Positions 5,661-6,455 of a stretch of DNA of 6,455 nt are shown piece by piece; positions within the stretch are counted from its first letter, which is position 1; each line of letters starts with the position of its first letter. Below the pieces are notes generated by a model. The model made no database searches. It had not been told where the DNA came from and saw nothing but the letters and a program-made list of their open reading frames with translations. The stretch spans positions 1 to 6,455 of the forward strand of contig DRMS01000062.1 of assembly GCA_011322515.1 (NCBI GenBank), written 5' to 3'. This stretch comes from Leucothrix mucor (GTDB lineage: Bacteria; Pseudomonadota; Gammaproteobacteria; Thiotrichales; Thiotrichaceae). The position numbers were made by a program, and so were the translations under genes.

Positions 5661-5685
5661 AAAATAAGATGGGGTAGAATTCCCC
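5661..5685 (-). terminator. Possible intrinsic terminator after the DUF2058 gene
   Basis: On the minus strand GGGG-AATTCTA-CCCC (5685-5671) is followed by ATCTTATTTT. The stem is only 4 bp and the T-run is broken, so this is a weak candidate. It lies about 80 bases downstream of the DUF2058 stop and before the CAP gene, a suitable place for a transcript end. Confidence 0.3.
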
Positions 5686-5700
5686 CCTAAAACTTTCTTT

Positions 5701-5728
5701 ATACAAGGCAGTATGTTGTAGCCTGTAT
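5701..5728. other. Hairpin in the 3' region of the DUF2058 transcript
   Basis: ATACAAGGC (5701-5709) pairs with GCCTGTAT (5721-5728) with one bulged base, leaving an 11-base loop. No T-run follows on either strand, so it is not a typical terminator. It could be an RNA-stabilising or processing hairpin, or chance. Confidence 0.3.
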
Positions 5729-5767
5729 TGAGAGTCAAAAACACAAGCTTGGCAACACACCTCTAAA

Positions 5768-6289
5768 TTACCCCTCTTTTTCTAGAGTCTGTTGGATAAT
5801 CAGCCTGTTGCTATCAATCTCCCTAACTTTCTGTGCTATTTCACTAGAAATCACGCGGCATTTCCCCTTTTGAAAGATCAGCGCAAGCTTGCCCTCTGCA
5901 AGTTTCTCTAATTGCTCTGCGCTGACATAAGCATATTTGACCTTACTACCAATAATGAAGTTATAGCGTTCAGTCGCATCGCTAGCATCCAGTAAATTTT
6001 CATTGACCAGCCTGCCTATTTTTATATTATTTTCCTTTTTACGCTGCGCTGCCTCTTCCTTCGCTTTTTTTGCCTGCTGGCGCTCTTTATTTTCTTCATT
6101 GGAACGCTGACGATAGAATTTTTCTAAATCCGTTAATTCATGCTTAGGCTTATTTTTCTTACCCTTCTTGTGGTGCGGCTTATTTATTTTTTTATTGACC
6201 TTAGGTCTTTTAGGTTTTTCTTCGAATTTTTTAACTTGTTCTTCGCTAACAAGTCCTGCTTTAAATAATTGGTCGCGCAATGAGCTCAT
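5768..6289 (-). CDS. DUF2058 family protein (YaiL-like)
   Basis: A 173-residue cytosolic protein close to the usual family length (E. coli YaiL is about 180). The N-terminal family motif LRDQLFKAGLVSEEQVKK is at 4-21. A very basic, lysine-rich stretch follows (24-50, with HHKKGKKNKPKH), then a charged helical or coiled-coil segment (51-88). The conserved C-terminal part (about 90-165) contains YNFIIGSKVKYAYVSAEQ and GKLALIF, where YaiL has comparable segments. The basic region suggests nucleic-acid binding; the molecular function of DUF2058 is not established. The ATG at 6289 is supported by the family N-terminus although no ribosome binding site precedes it (CACCTATTACT). The nearest downstream gene is the CAP lipoprotein 215 bases away, so it is probably transcribed alone. 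Confidence 0.92.
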   Translation of the reverse strand: MSSLRDQLFKAGLVSEEQVKKFEEKPKRPKVNKKINKPHHKKGKKNKPKHELTDLEKFYRQRSNEENKERQQAKKAKEEAAQRKKENNIKIGRLVNENLLDASDATERYNFIIGSKVKYAYVSAEQLEKLAEGKLALIFQKGKCRVISSEIAQKVREIDSNRLIIQQTLEKEG

Positions 6290-6307
6290 AGTAATAGGTG
6301 TTTTTTA

Positions 6308-6391
6308 TTAATGAAAGAACGTAAAGTTTAGCAAGTAAATTGACATAGTTACACGGAAAGAAATGAAAGTGTCACTAGGTTCTGCTGACAT
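6308..6391 (-). CDS. Possible 27-codon small ORF or leader upstream of the DUF2058 gene
   Basis: Reading starts at ATG 6391 (MSAEPSDTFISF...) and stops at TAA 6308-6310, 18 bases before the DUF2058 start. The best purine-rich Shine-Dalgarno-like run in this area, GGGAGG (6408-6403), precedes it by 11 bases. I recognise no family. It could be a leader peptide coupled to the DUF2058 gene, which lacks its own ribosome binding site, or a chance ORF. A second minus-strand frame is also open from the right edge to a TAA near 6341, so the end of an upstream gene cannot be fully excluded. The rest of 6290-6455 shows nothing recognisable. Confidence 0.2.
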   Translation of the reverse strand: MSAEPSDTFISFRVTMSIYLLNFTFFH

Positions 6392-6455
6392 TTGATGATT
6401 ACCTCCCATATTTCGCTTAGACTACATACGAGGGCTACCAATTTAAGCTGGGACA

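Overview
The window looks like ordinary chromosome from a low-GC gammaproteobacterium. The evidence is the order dacA-ybeD-lipB, the DUF2058 (YaiL-like) protein, and a GuaA whose residue numbering matches the enterobacterial enzyme. The exact taxon cannot be read from the sequence. All eight genes lie on the minus strand, so transcription runs from right to left.

In order of transcription: a DUF2058 basic/coiled-coil protein (5768-6289); a PR-1-like CAP-domain lipoprotein (4950-5552); a short SPOR-domain lipoprotein (4107-4619); a D,D-carboxypeptidase of the PBP5/DacA type (2610-3788); a YbeD/DUF493 protein (2158-2442); octanoyltransferase LipB (1512-2135); a DUF523/TudS-like Fe-S protein overlapping lipB by 11 bases (1070-1522); and the first 311 codons of GMP synthase GuaA, cut by the left window edge (1-934). 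SPOR lipoprotein-dacA-ybeD-lipB matches the well-known rlpA-dacA-ybeD-lipB order. Here the protein in the RlpA position has no RlpA barrel domain, and DUF523 follows lipB directly.

The most unusual part is between the genes. Each of the four gaps from ybeD to the DUF2058 gene (2443-2609, 3789-4106, 4620-4949 and 5553-5767) carries a diverged copy of one dispersed, hairpin-forming repeat. The copy at 3842-3999 is the most complete, with perfect 18-base terminal inverted repeats around nested smaller stems. Several stems differ between copies by changes on both arms that keep the pairing. This suggests a MITE-like family whose fold is conserved, or was conserved when it spread. One copy touches the dacA stop codon and adjoins a likely intrinsic terminator just upstream of ybeD.

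Functionally the window covers cell-wall trimming (DacA, SPOR lipoprotein), a lipoprotein with a eukaryote-like CAP fold, lipoate assembly (LipB), probable thio-nucleobase desulfuration (DUF523) and purine synthesis (GuaA). No rRNA, tRNA, CRISPR array, transposase or phage gene was seen.
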